Both the position numbers and the translations under genes were made by a program. The notes beneath the pieces were generated by a model that saw only the letters and a program-made list of their open reading frames with translations, made no database searches and was not told the DNA's origin. Shown in pieces: positions 49,720 to 58,354 of a DNA stretch of 64,000 nucleotides. Numbering within the stretch: the stretch's first letter is position 1; every line of letters starts with the position of its first letter. This DNA is from CAIWHR01 sp963734575 (GTDB lineage: Bacteria; Pseudomonadota; Gammaproteobacteria; Burkholderiales; Casimicrobiaceae), in the NCBI GenBank assembly GCA_963734575.1, contig CAVTHT010000017.1, positions 62,001 through 126,000 on the forward strand, written 5' to 3'.

Positions 49720-51060
49720 ATGCGCTGCTTCATCGGCATCGATCTCGGCTCCACCACGACCAAGGCCGTGGTGATGGACGAGCAGCAGAACGTCATCGGG
49801 CGCGGCATCACCAACTCGCGCTCCAACTACGACACGGCCGCGGCGATCGCGAAGCAGGAGGCGCTCGTCAACGGTCGCTTCCATCTCTTCCGCGAGGCGC
49901 TCGGCACGAGCGGAGCTCTCAACGGCTCGCTCGACGCCTTCCTCGGCCAGCTCGAGCGCGACTTCCGCCTCGAGCAATACCTGGAGCAGCTCGGCGACCT
50001 GGCTGCAACCTGCCAGCGCAGCCTCGCGAGCGCGAAGTTCGGCGACAGCACGGCGGCGGTGGGCGAAGCACTCACGGAAGTGTTCCGGCGGCTCACGGTG
50101 GAGGCGCCTGCGCTGTTCGCGCCGGGGGCGAAGCGCAAGTCCGATTTCTTCCGCGACATCGCGGGCAGCCAGTACCTCGCGACCGGCGAGGCCGTGGCGA
50201 AGGAAGCGAGCATCCGCTACGACTTCCTGCTCAACGTGTTCGACCGCTCCATCATCGAGGTGGAGAACCGCGTCTACGGCGATTCGATCCGGCACCACCT
50301 GCTCGCCGCGCTCGATCGCACCTTCGTCGCGTTGCCGGAGACGGCCGGGCGGCGGGAACAGGTCGAGGCGCCGATCAAGGACCTCCTCGGCATCGACATG
50401 GAGGAGACGTACGTCGTCGGCACCGGCTACGGACGCGCGCGCCTTCCCTTCTCGAAGGAGCACATCCGGTCCGAGATCCTCTGCCATGGGCTGGGCGCGC
50501 ACGTCATGTATCCGGGCACGGCGACGGTGCTCGATATCGGCGGGCAGGACACCAAGGCCATCCAGGTCGATCCGAACGGCATCGTCGAGAGCTTCCAGAT
50601 GAACGACCGCTGTGCGGCGGGCTGCGGACGCTATCTCGGGTACATCGCGGACGAGATGAACATGGGTCTCCACGAGCTCGGTCCGCTGGCGATGAAATCG
50701 ACGAAGACCGTGCGCATCAACTCGACATGCACCGTGTTTGCCGGGGCGGAGCTGCGCGATCGCCTGTCGCTCGGCGAGAAGCGCGAGGACATCATGGCCG
50801 GCCTGCATCGCGCGATCATCCTGCGCGCGATGTCGATCCTCGCGCGCTCGGGCGGCATTCGCGACCAGTTCACCTTCACCGGCGGCGTCGCCAAGAACGA
50901 GGCTGCGGTCAAGGCGCTGAAGGACCTCGTGCGCGAGAACTATGGCGAGGTCACGCTCAACATCAATCCGGACTCCATCTATACCGGTGCGCTCGGCGGA
51001 GCGACCTTCGCCTGGCGCGCGGTGATGGAGGATGGGAAATCGGTCGAGGCGCGCGCCTAG
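49720..51060 (+). CDS. bcrA: Benzoyl-CoA reductase ATPase subunit A
   Basis: BcrA is half of the ASKHA-fold ATPase that carries a [4Fe-4S] cluster at the BcrA-BcrD interface and drives electrons into BcrBC at the cost of ATP. The 446-residue protein shows phosphate-1 motif FIGIDLGSTTTKAVVMDEQ, LDIGGQDTKAIQVDPNGIVE and the cluster loop NDRCAAGCGRYLGYIADEM. It ends in FTFTGGVAKNEAAVKALKDL. The stop is followed 11 bases later by bcrD. Confidence 0.96.
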   Translation: MRCFIGIDLGSTTTKAVVMDEQQNVIGRGITNSRSNYDTAAAIAKQEALVNGRFHLFREALGTSGALNGSLDAFLGQLERDFRLEQYLEQLGDLAATCQRSLASAKFGDSTAAVGEALTEVFRRLTVEAPALFAPGAKRKSDFFRDIAGSQYLATGEAVAKEASIRYDFLLNVFDRSIIEVENRVYGDSIRHHLLAALDRTFVALPETAGRREQVEAPIKDLLGIDMEETYVVGTGYGRARLPFSKEHIRSEILCHGLGAHVMYPGTATVLDIGGQDTKAIQVDPNGIVESFQMNDRCAAGCGRYLGYIADEMNMGLHELGPLAMKSTKTVRINSTCTVFAGAELRDRLSLGEKREDIMAGLHRAIILRAMSILARSGGIRDQFTFTGGVAKNEAAVKALKDLVRENYGEVTLNINPDSIYTGALGGATFAWRAVMEDGKSVEARA

Positions 51061-51071
51061 GAGGCGAGATC

Positions 51072-51992
51072 ATGCAAAACACGAATGCGGCAAGCTCGGC
51101 GGAGATGGCGATCATGGACCGCGCCGTCGGCCAGCGCGTCGTCGACACCGGCACGGTCTACACGATGGGCATCGACATCGGGTCCGGTGCAGTGAAGACG
51201 GCCCTCTTCCGCTCCGTCGACGGCAAGCCCGAGTGGCTCGCGAAGCGGTGCGAGCGAATCCGCCGGCGCGATCCGATGACGCTCGCCACGGAGGGACGCG
51301 ACGGCGTGCTCGAGGACGCGGGCGTTTCGCCCGACGCGGTCGACTACATCGCGACGACCGGCGAGGGCGAGAACGTCAAGTTCGCCACGGGCCACTTCTA
51401 CTCGATGACGACCCATGCACGTGGCGGCGTGTTCCTCAATCCGGACGCCCGCGCGGTGGTGGACATCGGCGCGCTCAACGGTCGTGCGATCTACATCGAC
51501 GAGCGCGGCAAGGTGCTGTCGTACAAGATGACGAGCCAATGCGCATCGGGCTCCGGGCAGTTCCTGGAGAACATCGCGCGGTATCTCGGCGTTGCGGTCG
51601 AGGAGATCGGTTCTCTTTCGCAGAGCTCGCAGAATCCGGAGAAGGTGAGCTCGATCTGCGCGGTGCTCGCGGAGACCGATGTCATCAACATGGTCTCCCG
51701 CGGCATCGCCACGCCCGACATCCTCAAGGGCATCCATCTCTCCATGGCGTCGCGCATCGTCAAGCTCCTGAAAGTGACGGGCATCAAGGAAGGAACGGTG
51801 CTCCTGACCGGCGGCCTCGCGCTCGACAGCGGGCTGCTCGCGGCGATCCAGGAGGAGATGACCAACGAGAAGGTGAACGTGACGGCCGTGAGCCATCCCG
51901 ATTCCATTTATGCAGGCGCGGTCGGCGCCGCCCTGTGGGGCGCGTTCCGTCACCGCAAGCTGCGCGAGCTGCAGGAGCGCGCGGCTGCCTGA
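51072..51992 (+). CDS. bcrD: Benzoyl-CoA reductase ATPase subunit D
   Basis: BcrD is the other half of the electron-activating ATPase. The ATG at 51072 follows GGAGGCGAG and gives MQNTNAASSAEMAIMDRAVG, an N-terminal extension before the phosphate-1 motif MGIDIGSGAVKTALFRSVDG. The cluster loop is KMTSQCASGSGQFLENIARY and the C-terminal motif is LLTGGLALDSGLLAAIQEEM. The length is 306 residues and the frame is intact. Confidence 0.96.
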   Translation: MQNTNAASSAEMAIMDRAVGQRVVDTGTVYTMGIDIGSGAVKTALFRSVDGKPEWLAKRCERIRRRDPMTLATEGRDGVLEDAGVSPDAVDYIATTGEGENVKFATGHFYSMTTHARGGVFLNPDARAVVDIGALNGRAIYIDERGKVLSYKMTSQCASGSGQFLENIARYLGVAVEEIGSLSQSSQNPEKVSSICAVLAETDVINMVSRGIATPDILKGIHLSMASRIVKLLKVTGIKEGTVLLTGGLALDSGLLAAIQEEMTNEKVNVTAVSHPDSIYAGAVGAALWGAFRHRKLRELQERAAA

Positions 51993-52046
51993 CCACCAGT
52001 CAAAGCGCACGGCGTGCCGTGCGCGCAACACGAGGGAGCGAACTCC

Positions 52047-52292
52047 ATGGCCCTGTTGATCAACGACAACTGCACCGCGTGCGATGCGTGCAAGCCGGTG
52101 TGTCCCAACGAAGCGATCAGCGTCGGCGATCCGGTGTACGTCATCGATCCGCTGCGCTGCACCGAGTGCGTGGGCGCCGAGGACGAGCCGCAGTGCAAGC
52201 TCGTCTGCCCTGCGGACTGCATCGTGCCGCATCCGGACTTCGCCGAGTCCCCGGAGCAGCTCATGGAGAAGTACGAGAGCCTGCACGCATAG
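52047..52292 (+). CDS. fdx: 2[4Fe-4S] ferredoxin, electron donor to benzoyl-CoA reductase
   Basis: The 81-residue ferredoxin starts MALLINDNCTACDACKPVCP after GGGAG. The second cluster motif CTECVGAEDEPQCKLVCPAD has eight residues inserted between two cysteines, as in Allochromatium-type low-potential ferredoxins. The C-terminal extension (HPDFAESPEQLMEKYESLHA) is typical of this type. Its place after bcrD and the korAB genes nearby make it the likely KorAB-to-BCR carrier. Confidence 0.95.
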   Translation: MALLINDNCTACDACKPVCPNEAISVGDPVYVIDPLRCTECVGAEDEPQCKLVCPADCIVPHPDFAESPEQLMEKYESLHA

Positions 52293-52315
52293 GCCTTGCA
52301 CCCAGCCCCTCGTGG

Positions 52316-52790
52316 GTCCGGCTACAGCCGGACTCATCGCCGATTATCGGTAGCGTCAGGCTGAAGCCTGACCTACAGTGTGCTCGGACTTCGCACACCG
52401 AAGCCTGGACCCTCAATGTGCTCGGACTTCGCACCGAAGCCTGACCGACCCACGAGCGCGAGCCTTTCGCAGGTCCGGGCTTCAGCCGGACATCATTGCC
52501 AATTGCGCGAGCAACGTCAGGCTGAAGCCTGACCTACAGTGTGCTCGGACTTCGCACCGAAGCCTGGGACCCACAATGTGCTCGGGCTTCGCACAGAAGC
52601 CTGGGACCCACAATGTGCTCGGGCTTCGCACAGAAACCTGACCGACCCACGAGCGCGAGCCTTTCGTAGGTCCGGCTTCAGCCGGACATCATTGCCAATT
52701 GGTGAGCAGCGTCAGGCTGAAGCCTGACCAACAGACAGTCTCAGGCTGAGGCTTGACCTACAGACAGCCTCAGGCTGAGGCTTTGACCCA
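52316..52790. repeat. Array of palindromic REP-like repeats after fdx
   Basis: This stretch of over 500 bases without a gene is filled with repeats. GTCAGGCTGAAGCCTGAC occurs at 52355, 52516 and 52711. GTCCGGCT-N2-AGCCGGAC types occur at 52316, near 52473 (with one extra G) and at 52669. Units of the form TGTGCTCGG-CTTCGCAC-GAAGCCTG occur four times between 52379 and 52640. A longer block (CCGACCCACGAGCGCGAGCC through CATCATTGCCAATT) occurs at 52445-52504 and 52642-52700. The hairpins may also end bcr transcription. Confidence 0.85.
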
Positions 52791-52815
52791 CACCTGGCCC
52801 ACAGCAGTCAGGACC

Positions 52816-53910
52816 TCAGGGCGCAACCTGACTCGCAGCGGGCCGCTTCGGGCCGCTGCGCACGGCACTGGCCATCGTCGCGATGAATGCCAGTAGCGCG
52901 ATCGCGTTGCCGAGCGCTCCCACACGTGCGATCCCGAACGCCGTGGCGTCGCCCGCGACGCGCAACAACAGCGAGCCGTGCAGCAGGATGAGGGGCAGGT
53001 AGAACGCGGGTCGGTAGGCCAGCGTCACGCGGAGCACGGCCGGCACGATGATCGGCGCGTGCCCGAACACCATCGAGAACACGAAGCCGAGCGCGATGGC
53101 GTGCAGTGCGGCGTCGCGTGCCGGGCTGCCCGGAAGCAGCGCGTCCAGCCCGATGACGAGCACGCCGCCGATCGCCAGCCAGGCATAACCTGTGAGGAGG
53201 CACACCGCGATGTAGCGCGTGAGGCCGCGATTGCGCACGGTGCGCCGCGCGATGTCCTGTTTCAGCAGCCAGCACGACAGCGCGACGAACGAGGTTCCGA
53301 TGGCCATCCGCCCCGCAGCGTGCTCGACGGCGAACAATCCCGCGAGCAGCACGGCCACGATCGACACGAACACCACTGCCGCGCTGCGCGATGGCGGCAG
53401 GAAGCGCGACAGCTCCAGTCGCTCCGCGGCGATCGTCAGCACCAGGAAGGCGAGCCACCAGGCCGCAACGGCGAAGAGCGGACCGCCAGCGAGCCACCAC
53501 ATCGCGCCGCCCCACCAGCAGGCGGCGGCCACGGCAAGGACGCGCGTGAAGAGCGCCGGCTGGCGACGCTGGATGTCGAGTGTCGCGACGAGCAGGATCG
53601 TGCTGCCGGCGACGATGCACCATTGCGCGACGGTTACCGAGCCCATGCCCAGCGCCACGCCGCCGATACCGGCGAGGAGCGGTGCGCCGTAGGCCCACAG
53701 GCTGCCGATCGCCACCGCCCGTTCCAGCGCGATCACGGTGCCGAAGAAGCCGCATAGCAGCAGTGGTCCGTGCAAGGCGGCGAGCGCAGCCGCGGCGTCG
53801 GGCATGCGCCAGCCGAAGCGCGCGAGGCCTGCCGCGACTCCGGCCACCAGCGCGACGAATCCCAGCGCGAGCAGCGGCAGTCGCAGCGCCGGCGGCAGGT
53901 TGCGGTTCAT
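52816..53910 (-). CDS. Multi-pass membrane protein, tentatively NnrS-like
   Basis: The protein has about twelve hydrophobic segments and no soluble domain. It starts MNRNLPPALRLPLLALGFVA and contains LHGPLLLCGFFGTVIALERA and HAIALGFVFSMVFGHAPIIV. Conserved-looking histidines within membrane helices recall the haem/copper NnrS proteins of denitrifiers, but I cannot confirm the family. It is the last gene of the hemerythrin-GNAT-MIP18 run. An alternative is an unrelated uncharacterised permease. Confidence 0.6.
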   Translation of the reverse strand: MNRNLPPALRLPLLALGFVALVAGVAAGLARFGWRMPDAAAALAALHGPLLLCGFFGTVIALERAVAIGSLWAYGAPLLAGIGGVALGMGSVTVAQWCIVAGSTILLVATLDIQRRQPALFTRVLAVAAACWWGGAMWWLAGGPLFAVAAWWLAFLVLTIAAERLELSRFLPPSRSAAVVFVSIVAVLLAGLFAVEHAAGRMAIGTSFVALSCWLLKQDIARRTVRNRGLTRYIAVCLLTGYAWLAIGGVLVIGLDALLPGSPARDAALHAIALGFVFSMVFGHAPIIVPAVLRVTLAYRPAFYLPLILLHGSLLLRVAGDATAFGIARVGALGNAIALLAFIATMASAVRSGPKRPAASQVAP

Positions 53911-53993
53911 GGAGGGCAGCGCAGCGGCGCGCACGTGCCGTCCGCGCGCAGCGACTGCGCCTTATCGCGGTGGCAGTGCACCGGCGAGCGCGC

Positions 53994-54308
53994 TCAATTG
54001 CCCCAGCCAAAATGCTCCTTGGCGATGCCGGACATGCGATCCGGCGTCCACGGCGGGTCCCACACGATCTGCACGTCGACCGCCGTCCCTGCGGGGACCG
54101 CTGCCGTGATGGCGCCGCGCGCGTCGTCCACGATCATGTCGGTCATGGGACAGGCGGCCGTCGTCATGGTCATCTCGACGGTGACCGCGCCGGGCGCGAC
54201 GGTGACGGCGTACACGAGCCCGAGGTCGACGATGTTCATGCCGGCTTCGGGATCCTCGACCTGCTTCAGCGCGTCGTATACCGCGCTTTCATCGACAGCT
54301 TCAGGCAT
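53994..54308 (-). CDS. MIP18-family (SufT/PaaD-like) metal-sulfur cluster assembly factor
   Basis: The 104-residue single-domain protein starts MPEAVDESAVYDALKQVEDP and continues EAGMNIVDLGLVYAVTV and MTMTTAACPMTDMIVDDARG with the conserved cysteine. The end reads VWDPPWTPDRMSGIAKEHFG. The family helps insert iron-sulfur clusters. The start overlaps the GNAT stop by eight bases, so the two are coupled. Confidence 0.9.
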   Translation of the reverse strand: MPEAVDESAVYDALKQVEDPEAGMNIVDLGLVYAVTVAPGAVTVEMTMTTAACPMTDMIVDDARGAITAAVPAGTAVDVQIVWDPPWTPDRMSGIAKEHFGWGN

Positions 54309-55308
54309 CTTGGGCAAGGGCGCGCGTGAACGGCAGCCGCGGCGAGGGCGTGAAACCGCAATCATAGAGGAAGCCCAGCAGCGCGAGATCGTGCGGCGCG
54401 ACCACTGTCTCGACGCGCTCGATCTGCAGCGCGCCGAGATTCGCGCCAAGCTGCGAGAGCAGAGCGCGGCCGATGCCGCGATGCATGAAGCCCGGGTCGA
54501 CGCCGATGGTGTCGAGCACCGCGACCGTCTCGGGGCGACCGAAGTCCCCGTAGTCGGCCCGTGCCATGACATACCCCGCGATCACGTCGTCGGCGCGCGC
54601 CGTCAGCGAGACGCGCACGGCCGAATCCTGCATCGCCTCGGCGAGCTTGTGCCCCATGTATGCGCGCCGGTCGCGGCCGGTGATGTGCCGGTCGATGCGC
54701 ACGATGTCCTCGAGGTCGGCATCGCTCATGATCCGTACGTCGGCCATGTCGCGGGCGAGGCGCTCCTCCTGGACCTCGCCCACGCCGTAGTTGATCTCGG
54801 TGGAGGGTGCGGCCACGCGGCCCGGTTGCGCGGGTGCGGAGCGCAGCGTGTCGACCGCGCAGTCGACGATGTGGTTGGGCGCGAGCGTGAAGCCGCGCTG
54901 GTCCAGCCACTGCACCATGCGGTGATCGTTCCATGCCGCCTGCGTGCCGATCTCCGCGATGTCGTGACGGCGCCCCCACGCGATCAGCGACTGGAGCAGC
55001 GTCGTTCCCGTGCCGCGTCCCTGCGCGTCCCAGCGCACGCCGATGTCCTCCAGGCGCAGGGCGCGTCCCGTGCGTCCGAATTCGCCTTCGAGGACGCAGG
55101 CGAGGACGAAGCCGACGAGTCCGCCGGCATCGACCGCTGCGAGCTGCACGTGCAGGCCAGGCTCGCGCAGAGCGGCGGCGAGCCGCCGTGTCAGGTAGTT
55201 GGCGCGCGAGCGGCCGCGGGCGGCGGCGTCGATGGCTACGGCAGCGGCGAGATCGGCGCGCGTCAGGGCACGCACTTCCGCGAGAGTCGAGACGGCAGCG
55301 ATCGTCAT
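54301..55308 (-). CDS. Tandem GNAT-family acetyltransferase
   Basis: The 335-residue protein has two GNAT domains. The first has the acetyl-CoA loop RWDAQGRGTGTTLLQSLIAW and ends at about residue 150. The second has VDPGFMHRGIGRALLSQLGA near residue 290. The substrate is unknown. It lies 26 bases after the hemerythrin stop and overlaps the MIP18-type gene. Confidence 0.87.
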   Translation of the reverse strand: MTIAAVSTLAEVRALTRADLAAAVAIDAAARGRSRANYLTRRLAAALREPGLHVQLAAVDAGGLVGFVLACVLEGEFGRTGRALRLEDIGVRWDAQGRGTGTTLLQSLIAWGRRHDIAEIGTQAAWNDHRMVQWLDQRGFTLAPNHIVDCAVDTLRSAPAQPGRVAAPSTEINYGVGEVQEERLARDMADVRIMSDADLEDIVRIDRHITGRDRRAYMGHKLAEAMQDSAVRVSLTARADDVIAGYVMARADYGDFGRPETVAVLDTIGVDPGFMHRGIGRALLSQLGANLGALQIERVETVVAPHDLALLGFLYDCGFTPSPRLPFTRALAQDA

Positions 55309-55334
55309 GGAAATCCTTCGTGAGTGATACGCGG

Positions 55335-55817
55335 CTACGCGCTCGCGTAGCCGAACGCGAGCTCCTGGTCCGCGGCCGGCTCGAGGTGATCGTCGCAGAG
55401 AGGAAGGAGCGCCATGTTCTCCTTGTCGATGTGGCTGCGCAGGCGCTCGGCGAGCTCGCCGATGCCCCGCTTCAGCGCCTGCAGCGAGGGCGCATCGAGA
55501 TCGACGGCGCGTTCGGCGAGAGGCACGATCTCGCCGATCACCGCATTGATGGCATCGTGCTCCTCCTGCAGCAGCCCGCAGAGGTCGCCTTCGCCGGCGG
55601 CAGTCAGGAGCGGGAAGAGCGCCTGCTCCTCGAAGCCGAAGTGGCGCGGCACGTGGCCGACGAGATGCTCGCGCAGCTTGCCGACGAGACGCAGGAAATC
55701 GGGATCCGGCGCAGCCGGCGTGCGGGCGCCGCGGGCGATCGCCTGCTCCAGCGCATCGAGCAGCGCGAGGGTGCCGCGATGCTCCTCGTCGAGAAGATGA
55801 CTGACCTGTCCGGGCAT
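55335..55817 (-). CDS. Hemerythrin HHE-domain protein
   Basis: This is a diiron four-helix protein that binds O2 or NO. It starts MPGQVSHLLDEEHRGTLALL. The metal ligands appear as H in EEHRG, HFGFEEQALFP, LLQEEHDAINAVI and SHIDKENMALLPLCDDH. The 160-residue size fits stand-alone bacterial HHE proteins. A palindromic motif shared with the had/bcr promoter lies 17 bases upstream. Confidence 0.9.
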   Translation of the reverse strand: MPGQVSHLLDEEHRGTLALLDALEQAIARGARTPAAPDPDFLRLVGKLREHLVGHVPRHFGFEEQALFPLLTAAGEGDLCGLLQEEHDAINAVIGEIVPLAERAVDLDAPSLQALKRGIGELAERLRSHIDKENMALLPLCDDHLEPAADQELAFGYASA

Positions 55818-55833
55818 GGGTTGCGCTCCAATT

Positions 55834-55857
55834 CGGTATTCGAGTACCAGAATACGG
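55834..55857. promoter_or_regulatory. Second copy of the GTATT-N10-AATAC palindrome
   Basis: GTATTCGAGTACCAGAATAC (55836-55855) is a perfect GTATTC/GAATAC inverted repeat. With its flanks it agrees with the 43786-43809 site at CGGTATT, AGTACC and AATACG, at the same spacing. It ends 17 bases before the hemerythrin start codon, where it could block transcription or overlap the promoter. Confidence 0.55.
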
Positions 55858-55962
55858 ATCTGGCGAAGCGCGGCATTGACCCGCGTCAAGCGGCGCGCGC
55901 AACCCGTGCGGGTCAGCGGCGTCGGCCGCCGAAACGTGCGAGCGCCCCGGCGGCAGCCTGTC

Positions 55963-56781
55963 TCAGTTGCCCTCGAACACCGGCTTCTGCTTGGCGACGA
56001 AGGCGTGGTAGGCGCGCTCGAAATCTTGCGTCTGCATGCAGATGGCCTGCGCCTGAGCTTCTGCCTCGATGCATTCGCCGAGTCCCGAGCTCCACTCCTG
56101 CCACAGCATGGTCTTGGTCATGGCATGCCCGAAGGTCGGACCGTCGGCGAGGCTTTGCGCCATCGCGGTGGCCTCGGCGAGCAGGCGGTCGGGCTCCACC
56201 AGCCGGTTGTGGAAACCCATGCGCTCGGCTTCCTCGCCGCCGACGACCCGGCCCGTGTACAGCAGGTCCGCAGCGCGCGACAGGCCGATTAGGCGCGGCA
56301 GCAGTGTGCACGCCCCCATGTCCGCCGCGGCGAGACCCACGCGCACGAACAGGAACGCGAGCTTGCTGCGGGCGGTGGCGTACCGCAGGTCGGAGGCGCA
56401 GGCGATGAGCGCGCCGGCGCCGGTGCACACGCCATCGATCGCGGCCACGATCGGTTGCGGGCAGCTGCGCATGGCCTTCACCAGGTCGCCGGTCATGCGC
56501 GTGAATTTGAGCAGGTTCGTCATGTCCATCTTCACGAGCGGCCCGATGATCTCGTGCACGTCCCCGCCCGAGCAGAAATTGTTGCCGTCACCCGTGAAGA
56601 CGACGGCCTTCACGTCGGTCGCGTACACCATCTCGCGAAAGAGGTCGCGCAGCTCGCCGTAGGACTCGAACGTGAGCGGGTTCTTGCGCTCCGGGCGGTT
56701 GAGCGTGATGGTCGCGACCTTGCCGGAGACGGCGTAGTTGAAGTGCGTGGCCTTGTAGCCGGCGAGCTGGATCTCTTTCAT
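55963..56781 (-). CDS. Enoyl-CoA hydratase/isomerase family protein
   Basis: The 272-residue crotonase starts MKEIQLAGYKATHFNYAVSG. Motifs are VFTGDGNNFCSGGDVHEIIG (oxyanion hole), IDGVCTGAGALIACASDLRY and VGLAAADMGACTLLPRLIGL. It is the last gene of the hcr operon. It probably hydrates an unsaturated CoA ester downstream of the aromatic step, but the substrate is unknown. Confidence 0.9.
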   Translation of the reverse strand: MKEIQLAGYKATHFNYAVSGKVATITLNRPERKNPLTFESYGELRDLFREMVYATDVKAVVFTGDGNNFCSGGDVHEIIGPLVKMDMTNLLKFTRMTGDLVKAMRSCPQPIVAAIDGVCTGAGALIACASDLRYATARSKLAFLFVRVGLAAADMGACTLLPRLIGLSRAADLLYTGRVVGGEEAERMGFHNRLVEPDRLLAEATAMAQSLADGPTFGHAMTKTMLWQEWSSGLGECIEAEAQAQAICMQTQDFERAYHAFVAKQKPVFEGN

Positions 56782-56814
56782 GGATTGTCTGCTTTCGGAG
56801 GGGTTGGAACGGTC

Positions 56815-57561
56815 CTAGCCGGCCATCGTGAGGCCGCCGCTGACGGAGAGCACCTGGCCGGTAATGTAGCTCGACTTGTCGCTCGCAAAGAACACGATCG
56901 CATCGGCCACTTCGGTCGCCTTGCCGAGGCGTTTGAACGGGATCGCCTTGGTGAGCGCTTCCTTCACCTTGTCTGGGACCGCGGCCATGAGCGGCGTGTC
57001 GGTCGGGCCCGGACACACGCAGTTCACGTTGATGTTGTAGCGCGCCACCTCGCGCGCGAGCGATTTCGTGAACGCGATGAGGCCGCCCTTTGCGCCTGAA
57101 TATACCGTTTCGCCCAGGCTGCCGACGCGGCCTGCATCACTCGAAACGTTGACGATCTTCCCGCTGCCGCGCTCCATCATCTTCGGCAGCAACGCCTTCA
57201 CGAGCTTCATCGGACCGACGAAATTGAGCGCGACGAGCTTGTCCCAGAAATCGGGCGTGCCCTCCCAGAACGGCTTCGTCTGGCCCCAGCCCGCGCCGTT
57301 CACCACGATGTCGGGCGCGCCGTAGCGCGCCTGCACGTCGGTGGCGAATGCCTCCACCGAGGCATCGTTCGTGACGTCCAGCTTGAAGAAATCCGCCTTC
57401 CTGCCGGCGGCACGGATGGCGCTTGCCACCGCCTGCCCCTTGTCGACGTTGAGGTCGGCGACGATGACCATCGCGCCCGCCGCGGCGAGTGCTTCCGCGG
57501 TCGCCTGCCCGATGCCCGATGCGGCGCCGGTGACGACCGCGATCCTGTCCTGCATTTCCAT
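56815..57561 (-). CDS. SDR dehydrogenase resembling BadH (hydroxyacyl-CoA dehydrogenase type)
   Basis: This is a classical short-chain dehydrogenase of 248 residues. The ATG at 57561 has GGAGG at good spacing; one at 57579 has none. It shows VVTGAASGIGQATAEALAAA (cofactor), IVVNGAGWGQTKPFWEGTPD, catalytic S and YxxxK in SSDAGRVGSLGETVYSGAKG and the end ITGQVLSVSGGLTMAG. The NGAGW and GPTDTPL segments recall 2-hydroxycyclohexanecarboxyl-CoA dehydrogenase BadH and related enzymes. Confidence 0.88.
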   Translation of the reverse strand: MEMQDRIAVVTGAASGIGQATAEALAAAGAMVIVADLNVDKGQAVASAIRAAGRKADFFKLDVTNDASVEAFATDVQARYGAPDIVVNGAGWGQTKPFWEGTPDFWDKLVALNFVGPMKLVKALLPKMMERGSGKIVNVSSDAGRVGSLGETVYSGAKGGLIAFTKSLAREVARYNINVNCVCPGPTDTPLMAAVPDKVKEALTKAIPFKRLGKATEVADAIVFFASDKSSYITGQVLSVSGGLTMAG

Positions 57562-57583
57562 TGCAGCCTCCGTTGTCATTGGG

Positions 57584-58354
57584 TCACGACGTTGTCTTGG
57601 CGAGGAAGTCGGCGACCTTGCGCCGTGTCTCGTCCTGCTGGTAGAGCCGGCGCGTCGCGGACAGCTCTTCTGCGAAGCCGTCGCTCCAGGGATCGGCTTC
57701 GGCTGCGATGCAGCGCTTGTTGGCGACGAGCGCAGCCTTGGGGAGGCCCGCGATGCGCGCGGCGAGCGCCGCGGTCCACGCGGCGAGCCCGCTTTGCTCG
57801 CGCGCCCACTGCACGATGCCCAGGCGCTCCGCTTCGGTGCCATCGACGAGCTCGGCGCCGAGGATCAGCCGCTTCGCCGCGCCGATGCCGACGAGGCGGG
57901 TGAGCCGCTGCGTGCCGCCGGCGGCCGGCAGCAGGCCGAGGCGCGCTTCGGACAGGCCGAGCTTGGCGGTGCGCGCCGCAACGCGCAGATCGCAGGCGAG
58001 CGCAAGCTCCAGGCCACCGCCGATCGCCGCTCCGCCGATCTCGGCGAGGGTGACCACCGGCGCCGTTTCGAGGCGCGCGAACACGTGCTGCATGCGTTGC
58101 ACCAGCGCGAGCATGTCCTCGGGCCCATCGGGGCGCGCGAAGCACGATTGCATGAGCGAGAGATCGGCGCCGGCGCAGAACACCTTGCCGGCGCTGCGCA
58201 GGTGGAGCACCGCGATGTCGTCGTCCGCGGCCGCCGCGTCGAGTGCGTCGCCGATGCCGCGCAGCAGCGTGTCGTCCAGCGCGTTCACGGGTGGTCGCGA
58301 CAGCGTCGCGACGAGCACGCGGCCCGAGCGGGAGAGTTCGAGGCTGTCGCTCAC
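57584..58354 (-). CDS. Enoyl-CoA hydratase/isomerase family protein
   Basis: This second crotonase of the operon has about 256 residues. A GTG start at 58354 overlaps the CoA-ligase stop as GTGA and gives VSDSLELSRSGRVLVATLSR. Motifs are LRSAGKVFCAGADLSLMQSC, LAEIGGAAIGGGLELALACD and LLPAAGGTQRLTRLVGIGAA with the second catalytic Glu region. It probably acts with the BadH-like dehydrogenase. Confidence 0.9.
   Translation of the reverse strand: MSDSLELSRSGRVLVATLSRPPVNALDDTLLRGIGDALDAAAADDDIAVLHLRSAGKVFCAGADLSLMQSCFARPDGPEDMLALVQRMQHVFARLETAPVVTLAEIGGAAIGGGLELALACDLRVAARTAKLGLSEARLGLLPAAGGTQRLTRLVGIGAAKRLILGAELVDGTEAERLGIVQWAREQSGLAAWTAALAARIAGLPKAALVANKRCIAAEADPWSDGFAEELSATRRLYQQDETRRKVADFLAKTTS

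Noticed and set aside
52316..52790. CRISPR array
   Set aside because: The repeats are palindromic, irregular in length and spacing, of several types, and not separated by unique spacers of constant size. No cas genes are present.
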